Shown here piece by piece: positions 10,636 to 24,176 of a stretch of 64,000 nucleotides of DNA. The stretch comes from Pleurodeles waltl (taxonomy: Eukaryota; Chordata; Amphibia; Caudata; Salamandridae). The notes below the pieces were generated by a model. That model was not told where the DNA came from, did not search any database, and worked only from the letters and a program-made list of their open reading frames with translations. The stretch lies in contig NC_090439.1 of NCBI RefSeq assembly GCF_031143425.1, positions 642,445,465-642,509,464 of the forward strand. The letters run 5' to 3'. Both the position numbers and the translations under genes were made by a program. The first letter of the stretch is position 1, and the number at the start of each line of letters is the position of its first letter.

Positions 10636-11640
10636 AAGGTCAGGGTCTGCGTGGCCTTGAGTCCATACCATGCCCCTATAATCCACCACCAGACACTCCC
10701 TGACTCTTTAGCTCCTGTTGCGTTCTTTATAATCCCTACTTTCGTCCTTTGTGACTGTTCTTTCTCTTCCTCCTTCGTTCTTCCTTTTCTGTTTTTCTCT
10801 CGCTTGGTCTGGATAAAAATCTTTTGAGGAAAAATAAGTGAATCAAGACATCAGTTAGGAACAGGAACTAATGTTTCAAGGTTTCCAGAGAAAGGTCTCA
10901 ATTAGGAATGCTCTGGAATTACCAATTGTTTTCCTTGACCCAAATAATTGTTAGCAGGGGTTCTGGTAAATCCATCTGCGGGGAAATAATGGGGATTGAA
11001 AGACTGTAGGGAATACCATGGATGAATCAGTGTTTCCTTTATGATTCCCACTTATTTTACTGGGTATTTCAGACAGAGAAACATCCACCTTCATCTATTA
11101 AGCATTACACTTACAATGTGTTACTAATGTATCACTATTTTATTAATTGATCTTTCGCTTTTATACGCACCAGCCGCTTACCAAGATTGCTTGGTGCCAA
11201 CACAGATCCAACTCATGAGTAAGAAAGGACCTGAGCGACGGTCCGAGCAATCTGTGGATCAGGACACTTAACACAAGACCAGGCCTCAGCATTAGTCAGA
11301 TTCATTTGTCTGAACGGTTCAGAAACTAAAAGAACTGCTCCTTGGAGATCCACCTTCACACATCCAATTTGCTTTTCCATTACTCTAGCTCATCAATCAG
11401 TCCCAGTAAGCTAAATCTAAAACCTTGCTGTATTGTTTCACTAAAAACTGTGCTCCCAAACCAAATTAACTCTGTTCCAAGAAGCATCCACTTTTAGCTC
11501 CATTAACTGAAATGATTTGCTCCTTTTATGTAGGGGACCAGATTGAAAATCTAGAAAGAGCCAGAACCTTTGTAGGCACAGTGGAGTATTTCCTGCTTTC
11601 TACCCCGCTCTCTCTTGATAAACCAGTAAAACGTATGTGT

Positions 11641-13693
11641 TGTTTTAGATAGTTTTCAACCTGACTCTCCATCCATGGTCATCCCTTAAACGTTTTGCCT
11701 TCACCTTACCTATTTTCTGAATTACATTTTTGCTGGCATTAGGACTCTGTACACTTTACCACTGCCAAGCAGTGCTAAAGTGCTTGTGCCCTCTCCTTTG
11801 AAAACTGTAACATTGACTTACACCCAATTGCCACATTTAATTTACTTATAAGTTACTACTAAAGTGGTATTACATGTACCCAGGGCTTGTAAATTAAATG
11901 CTACTAATGGGCATGCAACACCTTTTGTGCCACCCACTTAATTAGCCCTTTAAAATAGGTCTCAGGCCTGCATTGCAACTTCCAAGCATTTTTGATCTGG
12001 TAAAATAAACATTTTGCCATGCCTAAATCTTCCTTTTTAATATACACATGTCTTCCCTAGGGTAGACCCCAAGGCACAGTCAGTAGGGTGCATTGTTTTT
12101 AAAAAGTAGGGCATGTGTTTTTACATTTTACATGTCCTTGTAATGAAAAACTCCTAAATTTGATTTGCATTACTTCAAGGGCTACCTATCCCCTGGGGTA
12201 CATTGTATTATTTGTAATCGTGAACAGATAGAAATGTCATGTTTGTTCTCAAAAGAATTGTAACTTAAAATCCTCTTTAATGGTGAAGTTGGATTTTAAG
12301 TCGCAATTATGAAAATGCCACTTTTATAAAGTTGGCATTTTCTCGTACCTACTATTTGGTGCCTGAGTCTGTGTCCTGAGTCACATGACCATGAATAGTG
12401 GGCCTTTGTTTCTTTCTCTCAGACAATGAGACAAAGGTAGAGAAAGGGCGACTAGCTGTTGGCAGGGTCGGCAGGGTAGCGCTGTTTCCTGCACACTTAC
12501 ATTTGAACTGGCTACCTCCAGCACTCTCACAAAGGAACTTGACACCAGCTTTTTGTCACCGTAGACCACTTAGAGCATTTGCAGGGGAAGGAAGAGCATT
12601 TCCACAACCAGATGAGAGAATAGCCTACACGTTTTTTCCATTTCTAAGGATGGCACCAGGTGTAAATATCGGACCCTCACACCAACTCTTCAGTACACTT
12701 CTGGACTACCTTGTATCCTAGAAGACTGCCATGCTGCTTTAGGCTTGCCTTGTTTCTCAGAGGACTGCCATGTTGTTACCAGAGGGACTGCCCTGCTACT
12801 TGAGGCTTGCCTTGTTTCTCAGAGTATTACCCGGCTACCTGAGGCCTGGGTTGTTCTTCAGAGGACTGCCCTGCTGCTTGAAGGAGAGAGGACCCTCTTA
12901 TTGATCCCAGGCTAACCTGAGTGATTACAAGAGTCAATTGGCTGTCCTGATGTTCTGAGCTACAGGGACACAACAAGCACCAGGGGGTTCTCTGCAAGCT
13001 GTCCTGCTGCGCTGGACCTACAATTGCACCACCATCAGCCCTGCTTGGCTCTGCTAGAGCGAGTTTCTTATCCCCAAAAGGTGACTCCTGAGGTCCTGGA
13101 CCCTTTGCTGGCATGAGAGAGAACTTGTCCTGAATTAACTGAAGGTTTCATCAAATCTGGTGCGAAACGACATGAAGCTCCACAAGGCCTTGCCACATGG
13201 CTGAAAGCGTCACTGGGACCAAAGCTGAGTGACGGAAAGACCTGCAAATCCTCACCTCGCAGCTGAAACTTCTTTGGAAGCGACACAGAGCAGCAAATAA
13301 GCCCTGGCAATCCTTGCCACACAGTCTTATCTGAACCAAAGCCTCGTAAAGTAACGCGTCACAGACCTCGCACCAAATACATAAGGTACAGTCCTCAGGA
13401 GGCACAACTTTGTCCTGTGCATGCCCTGCGCTTTATTGTGGTCGGCCTGAACTTGTCACTTTGCCCCGGTACAGCACCACCGAATACCCACTATTAGTGC
13501 TTTCTGCTTCTTGGCACTATTTTTACTTAAACTTTTAAAAATTAAATATCTCCAGTTATACTAATTGGATTTTTGTCATTTACGTATTAAAATCTATTCC
13601 ATTATTCTAAGTTGGTTTGGGATTTTTCATGTGTTGTATTTTCACTTTATTACTGTTCGTGGGTTGCATACATACTTTACACATTGCCTCTAA
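11641..13693 (+). mobile_element. LTR of a Gmr1/gypsy-type element, 3'-truncated
   Basis: Starts TGTTTTAGATAGTTTTCAAC and has blocks in the same order as the reversed LTRs at 30332-33150 and 57231-59903. These include TTAGGACTCTGTACACTTTACC, CACTGCCAAGCAGTGCTAAAGTGC, GGCATGCAACACC and a late GTATTTTCACTTTATTACTG. The expected 3' end (the block preceding the TTAG/CTAACA terminus) is missing after about 13693. No internal region is attached, so this is a solo or remnant LTR. It has no coding capacity; open frames at 12398-13405 are incidental. Confidence 0.65.
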
Positions 13694-13819
13694 ATGAAAT
13701 TTCAGTTTTTTGTTTTTACCACACCATTTCTCCAGTACCCAAATGAGCAGAAAGCAGTTCTACAAATCAAGACCATTGCCCAAGAACTCAGGTATAAAAA
13801 TAAGGCTGAAAGAGCTACT

Positions 13820-13876
13820 CATCCATACATAAATACATGCATGTATACATTTATTCATACATACTTACGTATGTAG
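13820..13876. repeat. CATA/ATAC-rich simple repeat
   Basis: Degenerate CATACATA-type tetranucleotide run (ACATAAATACATGCATGTAT, then ATACATACTTACGTATG). Confidence 0.6.
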
Positions 13877-14959
13877 AAAAGACAATAATGCCCAAGCTCT
13901 CTAGTGCTGTTCTGATTTTCACGCCAATTCATGCAATTTCAAACGCATACAAGTACAGTAGCATTACTCAGCAAGCATGAATGTGCAATGTTTGCTGATG
14001 AAACGTCTAATATGAAATACTCAGTAGGCAAGAAATAAAATTAAATTACTCTGAAAAACTGTCAGCAATAGTAAGGTCACGCTGTGACCAATAAAACTCA
14101 CAGTAGAAATAATGGCATCACTAGACGCATGTTCTCTTGACAACAGCTTAACCTTGTGTATTGCTAGTTTTATATGATCACCTATAATTTGTGTTCAGCC
14201 TTAAATCAGAGCCGTTTTAATGGAAAGGCAAAGTGGGCACTTGTCCATGACCCCCACTTTCTAAGGGGCTCCTGATGAAGTGAGTGGGACGATCGAAATT
14301 CCTGGAATTATAACACTGCTCATAAAAACACATTTTTCTAATTTGACAGAGGAGCAATAATAACAGAAAACTAGGACCACATTTAATAAGGGTTTGCGAT
14401 GGGGCAGTTTTGCAAAATGATGCAAAGCAGCACGAACTCTAGCAGGAGTATTTACATTTCAGCACAACATCCCAATTACTAAGGTAGCCGAAACAGGTCT
14501 TTGCATCAAAAAATAACAGCTCCTTCAAGTACGCTCTAACATGCAGAAGTGTTATCATTTCTGCAAACATTCCATTCAATGTATGTGTGCTGCAATGTAC
14601 AGCACATACACAATTTATGGAATGTTTAAGAATTTGTCTATGCATAAAAATTTGTACTTGATGAGTATACTTTCAACACAAATCCTGCACTATTTAGCAG
14701 ACACAAACCTCTGCTCCTAGTGCAACAGTTATAGGTGGTGCTTGGCAGCCTGCCTACGCTCCAACACAGTAGAAGTGGGCAGTCGCAGGTCATTTTTAAT
14801 AATTATGGTTCTGCACCACTTTCTCCCCCTTGTGCGACTAAGCGTAGCATCTTTGGCTACTGAACTTTATTGCGCTAAAAAAAATATGCCCCTTAGTGTG
14901 CCTACCTGGTCCTCCCAGCCTTAACCCTCGCAGTCATGGGCAGTTGATGGCCATTAAAT

Positions 14960-16265
14960 GAAATTTCAGTAGCTTCTTTGTTCTTACTTCACTTTCTTAC
15001 CATTAACCCTCTCTACTTTTCTCTCAAACTTTGCTTCTCTTTGTACCTTTATCCTCCCTCACTATCTCAGCCCTCTCTACCTCACCTATGTCTGCCTCAT
15101 GTCTGTCTCAATATACCATTCTCAACTTCATCTGTCTCCATCGCTCTCTCACGACCTCGCCTTTCTAGCTCAATCACTTTGTGCCTTCAATCTATTGCTC
15201 TCAATCCTCTTTCTCTGTCTCAACTATCCCTACCTCATCACTCTCTCTGGACCTCTTTGCACCTTTTTGTATCTCTCCTCCAAAAACGTCACTTTACACA
15301 CAACCTTGTCTGTATCTTTACCTCACACCCTCAATCTCTCTCCTAGTTTCTAGTACCTTCACTCTCTTAACCCCTTCAGCCCCTTCTATGCCTCACCACA
15401 CCTCTTCATCTCTCTGTCATTTCTCTACCTCATAACTCCCTCACTAATTCGCCTCTTTGTATACTATTGCTCTCTCTCTCACTATCTAAACTCTCAAGTT
15501 AACTCGTCTTTAATCACTACCTCACCTCTCCACCTTCTCTTTCTCTTGTTCATCCTCTGTTACCTTTCCTTCACCTCTCTAAATATATTACTCCTTCCTG
15601 TCTACCGCTATATCCCTGCCTCTAACCCCTTTTCTCTCTTATCGACTCACATGCTTCTGTCTTTCTCCTTCTCTCTCTCACACACATAAAACAACACACA
15701 TACTGCTCTGGGCCTTTTCAATTCACATAATTCCATCTCAAATATATTTAGAAACCTCCTTTTTAATAGCTCTCTACCTCGTATCTCCCCCTCCCTATAT
15801 AAATCTCTATTCTCTTTATGTCATGTATGTCTGTCAACTTCCTCCTATCCCTCTACTCCATGTCTCTTTCTTCCTTCTCCCCACTGCATTCTTTATTTGA
15901 CACATTTTTCTACACCGCTAGTCACTTTGTTCTCTCTACCTTGCATCTTTGTTTTTCATTTGCTTTTCTACCTGCTGCTGCCTTTATCTCTTTCTAATTA
16001 ACCTCTTTTTCTACACTAATCTCGCTACCTCCATACCACACTCTAAAACGTTACCTTTTTCTCTGCCTCTCGTTTACATACCTATATTTTCGTTATTCTA
16101 CCTCTCAGTATATTTCCTTCAGGATAGCTCTCCTTTCTCTAATGACTGTACTTCTCTCCCTAGCTCACATATCTTTCTAAATCATCATCTCTTATCTCTA
16201 TTCCCTTCTCCCTCTACTTCACGTCTCTCACTATATTGTTCTCTTTTGTCTCTGTCAATCTCTTG
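14960..16265 (+). repeat. 1.3 kb pyrimidine-rich degenerate tract
   Basis: The plus strand is dominated by C and T, with recurring CTCTCTCT, CACCTC, CTACCTC and TCTGTCTC words spaced irregularly. Long open frames here are a by-product of the rarity of purines and encode only Ser/Leu/Pro/Phe-rich low complexity. It looks like an aged simple-sequence expansion with marked strand asymmetry. Confidence 0.7.
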
Positions 16266-16699
16266 TATACTGTCCGGCCCATTTATTTTACTAAGGCCAC
16301 AGATAAATGTCACTTCAGAGAAGTACACATATATAAAGAGGAGAAGATGAACAAGGCAGTGGAAGATAAATTAGGAGAAAGTTATTACACTTTAACCAGT
16401 GGAGCAGTGAAAATCCTCAGTGCAGCACTTTTACTTTCACTGATTCAGCAAGAATGCCAGTGTCCAAGGGGGATATATTGGTCATTACAAATATTCAGCT
16501 TCGAATTTCAAGTGCATTTATCTGTATGCACTAGTCATTAGTTCATTAAAGATCTAACAAGTCACCCTTAGCATGTTTTCCTCCAGTGTAAGTAACAAGC
16601 TAACTAGAAACTGAATTCCACATAAATGTTGTTGTAATAATAAAGAAAACTAGAGTGAAACGTAAAACATAAATAGCTTTATCACTGCTTGTCTTGTTT

Positions 16700-18200
16700 T
16701 TCTTTGGAACTGATAACACGTCCCGCCCTAGATGATTTATTTACTCCTGGTCTCTTTTTAGGCCAATGAACCTTTTGACCCTGATTGGAGACACCTTAGG
16801 TCGAAATATCTATTGTCTATTTATGTCAATCCATAAATCAATAACCTCATCAATATTCACGTTACCAGATCAATCAAATTAGTTAATCGCTTCAATATGG
16901 ATTTGGAACACACCATGACCTTTCAGTCATGAATAACCACACGAGTTTAGCAAGATTTATGATATTTATTCCCTATTGGTTACACTCTACTAGTACGTTT
17001 ATTAGTCTCAACACCTGAAAACACATCCACAGTGTTATAATGTGACAACTCGAATAAGATCTGAGTAAGGCAAAGATTATTAACATTAGAACAAAACACG
17101 GTGTCAACATAAATTAACTCTAGCAGGGTATCAATAGCACATTATTCAACAAAGCAAAGATTCAGTCATTTGTCTATTTGCATCCGTTTTGTGAACTCCT
17201 TAACAATCCTCGAATTAGCATTAGCATGTTGAGCTTCATGCAAAACAATTTGGAAAACATCTAACTATGGTCTCTGTCAAAAGAGCAGTTGGTACCTAGA
17301 AGGGAAAGGCAAGCAGACAATTACAATTTCATTATCATATAGTTACCCTCCGTAATGGGTCAGCATAAAGAGTCAGTCTTCGTCCTCAGGACAGTAGTCG
17401 ATTCGCCATCAGCCAGGGTAGAACAGCAAAGTCTCAGCAAAGAGGGCAGGAAGTTCTTCCCTCTTAAGGAGGTGAATGAAATGTTGGGTAAAGAAGATGG
17501 TTCAAAGTAAGAAAAAGTCTCTCAAAGAATAATAAGGTAATGGCTTCAAGGAACGGCGAGGGATGGCAAAAGAGTGGACGATTCCTCCTTGCGGCATGTC
17601 AATATATTAAATCCGTCGAACAAACCCTTAATTTCCAATTGGGCAAAATCTGGCGCACCACTATCTCTGTCCAATAGTTGAGTGGTCACCTCACTAAAAT
17701 TTTCACCTAAGACAGTTCTCATACAGTTCATTGGCTCCTGTGATTTACGTCTTTATCGGGTGAGATGGCAGGTGAGAAAATTTACACGCACGGCTTCAGT
17801 CAGTAGCTCCATTGTCTTTACCAGTTTGGGCGACCTTGTACCTGTTGCGAATTACACTGTTGCATTCAACAAGAATGTCTCCTTGAGCAAGTCGGGTCTC
17901 ATGAGAAAGAATTTACTACGGCTACACACATCTCTAGCTTCTGGAAAAGTACAGCTTTATGTCCTTCAGGAAGACAGCACAGTGCACGTTAGAAAAACAC
18001 ATTTAATATGAGACCAGGCAGCTAGGCCCAGACTCTTTCTAACTAATGCCTAATGATTTATTTAAAAAAACCTTAACATATAACTCTTAATGCTAAAACA
18101 GAATCATACATTAGTACATGAATAATTAATTATTAGTCAATTTCATTAATCATCGTATACATTGGTGGCCACTCCCCGTGGGCACATCTCAAATGCGTAC
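16700..18200 (-). other. Possible LTR or retroelement segment, unassigned
   Basis: About 1.5 kb with a texture unlike its AT-rich flanks: evenly mixed bases and a TGTGCCCACGGGGAGTGGCC block when read from the minus strand near 18190, which could be an LTR start. No inverted terminal TG...CA pair or target duplication could be confirmed, and no protein domain is seen. Open frames at 17546-18011 are not recognisable. Confidence 0.25.
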
Positions 18201-19680
18201 ATTAATTTTAGTCTGTCACATTTTCTATGCAGCTCCTTTACACATTAATTTGCAAGCAGTTCATGTTAATTTTTTAGTATAAAAGCTACACTCCAACAGT
18301 ACCATTGGGCTGGCAAACACTGGACAGCTTGAGCTTTTGGCTGTTGCTGTGTGCTCCCGTTTCTGAAGCTTTAACATATAATTCAATATTGTTTAGCATC
18401 ACAAATCCTTAAGCTATCACTGCATTAAATGTTTTCCTGCCCTGCAACTTGCTTTCATAAATAGATAAGCTACTCTGTATTCAAACATAACTTGGTGATT
18501 AAAAACACCTCTTTTATGATTGACTTCAATTCTGGAGAAAAAAATTATTTCTTAAAATATGAAAACTGTATCTAAATAGTCTTGGATAAAGAATCAATGT
18601 CCAAAGCAGTTAGTCTTTTGATCGTCCGTATACAGTATGAAGTTTATCCCAGTGTCAGCATCAAGATGAATAGTTAAAGAAAATGTAATCTGTATATAAA
18701 CACAGACACAGCAGATGTATTTCTCAACTCAGTTGTTTCTTCAGGGCTGTTAAGAAACCAAAAATCTCTACTTCAGTAAATATAACCAAATACAATATTA
18801 ACAAAAGGGTACAGAATTAATCATAGTAATGCAATTATCCACTTAGTCTAATGTAAAAACGTATTATCAGAAAACATACAAATGAGTTGTATAACCTTAT
18901 TTCAGATTTCAATTTGCAACTTTGAGAAAAAACATGATTATTGAAGGATAGGTGCTCATAATTAAACATTTCATAGGAAGAGTTGATTTGCAATTTTACA
19001 AAATTAGGCACATTTAAATTAACAGACAAGTGACGGTCATTAATGTTAGCCCGTTAGATGTATTAGATTAGCCATGAATAAAGGTTCCATAAAAAATAAA
19101 GAATTAAAGTTGAGTCTTTACCAATTTTCCTCACTCACTCTAAAGAATAATCATGAATCTCGAAACATAGCCCTATTTTGAAAATTATTCCAAAAAACTA
19201 TTACCGTACTCACCAAGAAATTGTGAATCCAATTAAAATCATACATTCAATCCACTAGAGCTCCAGCAATAATAGAGTGCTGTTCCTGAAGAAGAGCAAT
19301 ATATCCCGCTCTAAAACACTCCTAATCATTGCCATTCACTGACCCAATGATTCCTCTTCATCTTATCCCGTCTGTATTAGATGTAAAATACAAAATATCC
19401 TCTTTAATCAAAATATGGTACATGTACCCCTGACTCATCAACCATTCCTATGATAACGGAATCTAAAAGCAATATCGAAAAGACCACAATTAAGAAACAC
19501 AACAAAAAGAGGTTCTCTAAGGCATGTGATCTGGTGAGTAAAGAAAAATATATATTGCCCTACAATAACCAACTCAAAATTAATTCTTGCCTAGTAGGCA
19601 CATCTCAATAAATAAAAAAAGGTCCCGATGTGGCCACATGATATCAAACAGAACATCTCTCTTCGATGCCTTTATAGACC
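18200..19680. other. No recognisable gene (intronic)
   Basis: AT-rich sequence with stop codons in all frames at short intervals. No tandem or inverted structure was noticed. Confidence 0.4.
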
Positions 19681-19682
19681 AA

Positions 19683-20216
19683 GGGCCATATTTGTGGTAA
19701 AGTGGTGCAGCACAGCAAGTCATCTTGCTGCTCTGCACCTCATGGAAAAGGCACGTATTTATACCAATACTGCTCATTCCTGTCCTTTCCCCAGTGCTGG
19801 CGCAAAATGGGCTTCCTAGCGCAAACGCAGACAACCACACAGCGTTGTGCATGGGTGCCTCCTTTGCACGTAGGATTGTGTTTGTGGAGGAAGGGGCATC
19901 TTCCTGCCTAAAAACAATCCCCTGAAGCTTTTTCCTCTTTTTATGTCTGATGCAAAATGCAACAGACATAGATAGAGGAAACAAATCACCCGGGGGAGGA
20001 TTGTTTTTTGACACATTCCCACTTCTGGTCTGCCACTTCCATGGATGTAAAGCAACACCCATGGAACACCTCCCTTGGGCAGAGCGAAGCATGCAGCAGT
20101 TTTGTGGCCCAAAAGATTTATGAAGCCACTCAGGGCCATGCAAGGTGGCCTTGCATAGCTTCTTAAATCTTCTTTTGGGCTTGCATCGCTCTTGCACGGG
20201 GCTCGTAAATATGTCC
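19683..20216. mobile_element. Non-autonomous Harbinger-like element
   Basis: The left end GGGCCATATTTGTGGTAAAG pairs with the right end read in reverse, GGACATATTTACGAGCCCC. The interior is GC-richer than its surroundings and has near-inverted pieces such as GGTGCAGCACAGCAAG/CTTGCTGCTCTGCACC. The reading frames that cross it (for example 20275-19580) encode no known domain. A target duplication is not clear. The GGGCxATATTT ends place it near the palindromic MITEs at 9203 and 36228. Confidence 0.5.
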
Positions 20217-20219
20217 TCA

Positions 20220-23200
20220 GATTCAAAAAAGCCGGCCAAAGAAGAACCACATGCTCCAACCCGGAAGTAGAGCAAACTGTGGGAATTGTCACATTCTAAA
20301 ATTAATAGGCTGACTACGTTTTAAAAGCATCAGTCAAAATGCATCTTAATCCAAGAAATATAGTAACAAGCACATTACCACAATAATACAAAATCAGATC
20401 AAAAGCCAGCCACCTGGCGTGGGCGACCAGTGTTCTTCCAGTAAAGCAATCGTTTAATCATGTTTGCTAACAAGAATAACTTTCACACGCTTTTTATCGG
20501 TTTTCAATACACTTTGGTAAATTGAAGCAAAACATGTGATTGAAACCAATAGTTACGCACGTCTTTGGTACAGTGCAGTTCTTTCCTGTAAGAACCCAGC
20601 TGTGTGTCCTTGAAACCTTTCAAAACAAGGTACCGTTAACGCTGGTTTCAGCTATATATTGAGGTATTGTTTAGGTCAGCCAAGGTTGGAAATTAAGTTA
20701 TGCTTCTGGACTGTGGTACCTACGTGCAGCACAAAACTATGGACGATGAACCAAAGGGCACAATTTAAATGTGTGTGAGGTGCAAGTTATAATGCGCTTT
20801 TATCCATATGTAATTAAAAAACATATTTTTCAAAACTGAAGACTTAATTTTGCAAGTCTGTGTTATTTTTGTAAGACTTACATGCTTGTGCAAGTATTCT
20901 GATATTTTTACACCTGAGCATCAGGCATTCTGCAGCTCTGAAAATAGACATGAGCCTGTAAAGCAAGCTAACCTTTATAGCACTTCATCATCACCAATAA
21001 AAAGTGAGTAGTGTTGGCTCCCCAATTCCACACCCATCATCCAACTCACAAGTGGTGTGGTTAACTAGATTTAAAGACTACATGGGTAAGAGTGAAGACT
21101 TTTGTGCCTACAGGTGTAGAGCAGTGGGATGTCACACATGAGACTGTGATTATAGTAATGCAGTGATGTAAAAGCACAAGAGAGACTGAAGCTCGGAATA
21201 AAACCAGATAGTCCATGGTTCTTGACCAGAGGTGAGTCACCAAGATCTGTTGCCTTCTGTGCAGTCAGTGTAATAGGATAAAAAAAGAATGCATTGTGAA
21301 TCTCAAAGTATACAGTTTGTGTAATCATTCATGTCCCATGATGGGTAACATTCTCAAGCAGCAGATTCCTTGGTGACCCTAATCCCTAACTACTGGAACC
21401 CTTGCTTGTTTTGGGGGCATGAACGGCAACTGACATCTGACAATATAAATCCTCTTAGACTGTCAGGTAAATCCGCAACCAGTGTGTTCCCTTCTACTGT
21501 TGACCAGTGAGTACTTAAATGGTCACATCCCAATCCTAAATTAGCTTGTAGAAACATCACCAAGACCCTCCTTATTTGATGGCTGCTCCACGGTATTAAG
21601 ATTAGTGTAAGGTCACACAAGCACTTTGGAATATTTTCTGGGACAGTGGAGGGATGGCACATCAAATTATCTATACAGATGAGTTATGCTTGGGAAAGAG
21701 CTTCCTTATTTCCAACATGTTAATTGTGTCAAGAACAAAAGATAGCATGTGTGATTAGCGGTCTCCAAACTGTCTGCGTTACTGCTGTAATAGAGCAGTG
21801 GAGGGTGCGGCCCTGAAGTTGGAATACTATTGAAGCAGTTGATCCTGAGGCACTCTCATAAAAAGGAATGGCTGAGTGGAAAAACTAGAACTATAACAAG
21901 TATTGAACTTTTCCTTATGTGTTGTCCAGTATCATATTTTCTAACCATGGGTTTTATGACATTCCCATTTATTTCATATATGTGATAAACAGCCCGATGC
22001 AAAAAGGCAAATGTTCTAATTGAACACATCTCTCTCCTTCTTGCCATAGGAAGCATAACAAGCAATTTCCTTATGTCTCTGCATATTCTTCCTAGAAGAG
22101 CAGTTGCTGCCAGCGATTTAATTGGGAGACACAATTTACAAACAATCTGCTTTGGTATCGGAGTTTATTAGATAGACCTACATTCTTGATATTTTATTCT
22201 TTCCTTGCCCAGTTTAGTTATTTTCTCGATCAGATCTATTTTAAACTTAGCAGTTAATGGATTATTCTCTTCTGCTACCTTGTTTACTTTTAAGACTTGG
22301 GGGTTACGTGTCTTTCAGCATCTTCTAAAGTGCTGAGGGTAATCCATGCCACCTTTTCTAAAACCATATCCTGATTGCTAATTAGGATAAGGGTTCAACT
22401 AGATGGCTCTAGCTTTTGGATTACGCCAATGTATTTCTTACCAAGAAATTCTTCTTCTTGTATTATCTTTGTTCTTTTACAGCATTCTAGTATTCCTTAT
22501 TTCCCAATCTGAGACTTTCATAGTAGCATCCTAAAAATTCTGATAGTTCTACGAGGCTACAGAATTTATAGAAAATGTATGAATTATGTTTGTGATTTAT
22601 TAGAAGAGTGAAATAGTTCAAATCCTCTCAGTATAGTTAAGCCTCTGATGGACAATGAGAGCACTCTAAAATGCTATTTTTGTGTGCTTAAAAAAGTCAG
22701 CATCAAGAGCTTCTTTGATGACTTTTGGAAAATACAGGTTCTGTTTTTTTAAAACGAACTTATTTATAATAATTTTATGATAATGTCCAAAACCCTCTGG
22801 ACATTTACACGGCATATAAACCTTTGTGGTGGGTGATACAAAGATTTTTTGGGATAAAGAAGGAACAAAAACTTAAGTATTATCAAAGTGTGTTTATCTA
22901 TAACAATACGGGTTTTGTGACATAGGATTGGTTCACAATTATTTGCATAATGATAGGAAATCTATCCCCAGAAGAAAGTGCCATTACATTTTCTCAATTT
23001 TGCATATCCCCAGTCCTCTGTTACAGGGATTCCCCTACAGTCAAACATGTTAGGAAATATGGCATGTATCATTACACTACTGATGATTTATTATGATCTA
23101 TTTAGCCTTTGTTGTGGAATGCCATCCTCCTTTTGAGTCTTCTGCAGACCCCTTTCCTTTTCAATGACAGTGTAATGCAGAGGAGTGTGGAGCTTGTAGA

Positions 23201-24020
23201 TCATACCTACTCTTACAACCCTTCATTGTAAGTCAGCAGAAGAGCCTGTTCATCTTCTACATGGTATCTTACAATGTAATGTTGACTAGTCTGGTGTAAG
23301 ATATTTTCTTTGTTAATCTTCCAGTTTGTCTTGCTGTTGCCTTTCACTGTGCATAAGCTGCCAAATGTATAGCGCAGTCAGTCCCATCTGTACTTTCCCC
23401 AATATTGTCAATATGTGGTTTGCCCTCTTGCCTAATTTCTAGGTTCAGGTTGTGAAATGTCCATGTCTTTAGTTTATTAATTTCCTCAGCCTGAGCAGTT
23501 TTCCTTGTGAAATCTTGATTAGTTGACTGGGATCCATGAGCAGGCATTGATGTCAACAAGGGTCTAACATTACTCTTTGTCAATAATTCCTGTCTACTCA
23601 ATGCTTCCTTACCAACCCCCACATGAATTTTGATGAAGTCTCACATGCAGGAAGGACCAAGCAGGTTTGTATAGGAACCATGAGCAATGTAGCAATCTAG
23701 CTTCACTTCTTTAACACTCACACACTCATTAACACCTTACTATTCCATTTACATTTTTCACTTCAATCCTTGCCCTAGTTTAATAATATAGTTTCATTGT
23801 GACAAAATGGTTTGCATAACTCACCATCTGTATTAGAAGGATAAGCATCTACTACTGCAATGGGACATCTCAGTCAAATATTGAAAACTGTTTGTGGCTA
23901 TGTTTTGGACACAAAGTCCTGCATAGCCGTTCTGTACTTGATGTCTAGCAATATTTCAATACTGTAATTTATTTGCTCTTTGTGTACTTGTTAACAAAAT
24001 ACTCCTTCTTTGTTCCTACA
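20220..24020. other. No recognisable gene (intronic)
   Basis: AT-rich non-coding sequence. Short open frames, for example around 21390-21665 and 23344-23622, have no recognisable domains and no matching splice structure. Confidence 0.4.
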
Positions 24021-24021
24021 G

Positions 24022-24176
24022 AGGTTACATATCAGGTTATTATTATGTCCAACCGTTACGTGGAGAAGAGGAATATATCCCAGGTTTCTCTGTGCTTGTT
24101 TGGTGCAAATGGTGATACAGGAAAAAGGTATATTTCCAAACTTTGGCCTGATGAACAGAAAGAAAACAGCAACCAG
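24022..24176 (+). CDS. Host exon: first half of the next PLAT/LH2 domain
   Basis: Preceded by the acceptor TTCTTTGTTCCTACAG and followed by the donor AACCAG|GTGAGC. Starting with two bases that complete the codon left by the exon at 10065-10287, it encodes 51 further residues and ends in phase 0. It contains VTYQVIIMSN, then SQVSLCLFGANGDTGKRYI. The LFGxNGDTGxR block is the hallmark of PLAT domain first halves. Exon order (end of one PLAT, start of the next) and alternating phases 0-1-0 suggest a gene with tandem PLAT repeats cut at the same place in each. LOXHD1 is the best-known such gene; other PLAT-containing proteins are possible. The next exon, expected to start in phase 0, was not found in the window. 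Confidence 0.8.

Larger units (their letters stand above)
10288..24021 (+). other. 13.7 kb intron between two PLAT exons
   Basis: Begins GTATGT and ends TTGTTCCTACAG. Joining the flanking exons keeps the reading frame (phase 1 end plus AG start gives a Glu codon). It holds a SINE-like tail (10560-10635), an LTR fragment (11641-13693), a pyrimidine-rich tract (14960-16265), a possible LTR (16700-18200) and a non-autonomous element (19683-20216). 18200-19680 and 20220-24020 show nothing recognisable beyond AT-rich sequence. Confidence 0.6.

Noticed and set aside
13736..13791. Exon-like segment (acceptor CATTTCTCCAG, 56 bp, donor CAG|GTATAA)
   Set aside because: Its phase does not fit: joined after the exon ending at 10287 it meets a stop at once, and its end phase does not match 24022.
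14978..16350. Several overlapping open frames rich in Ser, Leu and Pro
   Set aside because: They follow from the pyrimidine-rich strand, which lacks stop codons by composition; no domain is seen.
19580..20292. 231- and 158-codon frames on the minus strand
   Set aside because: They cross the ends of a non-autonomous element, overlap each other in different frames and show no domain.
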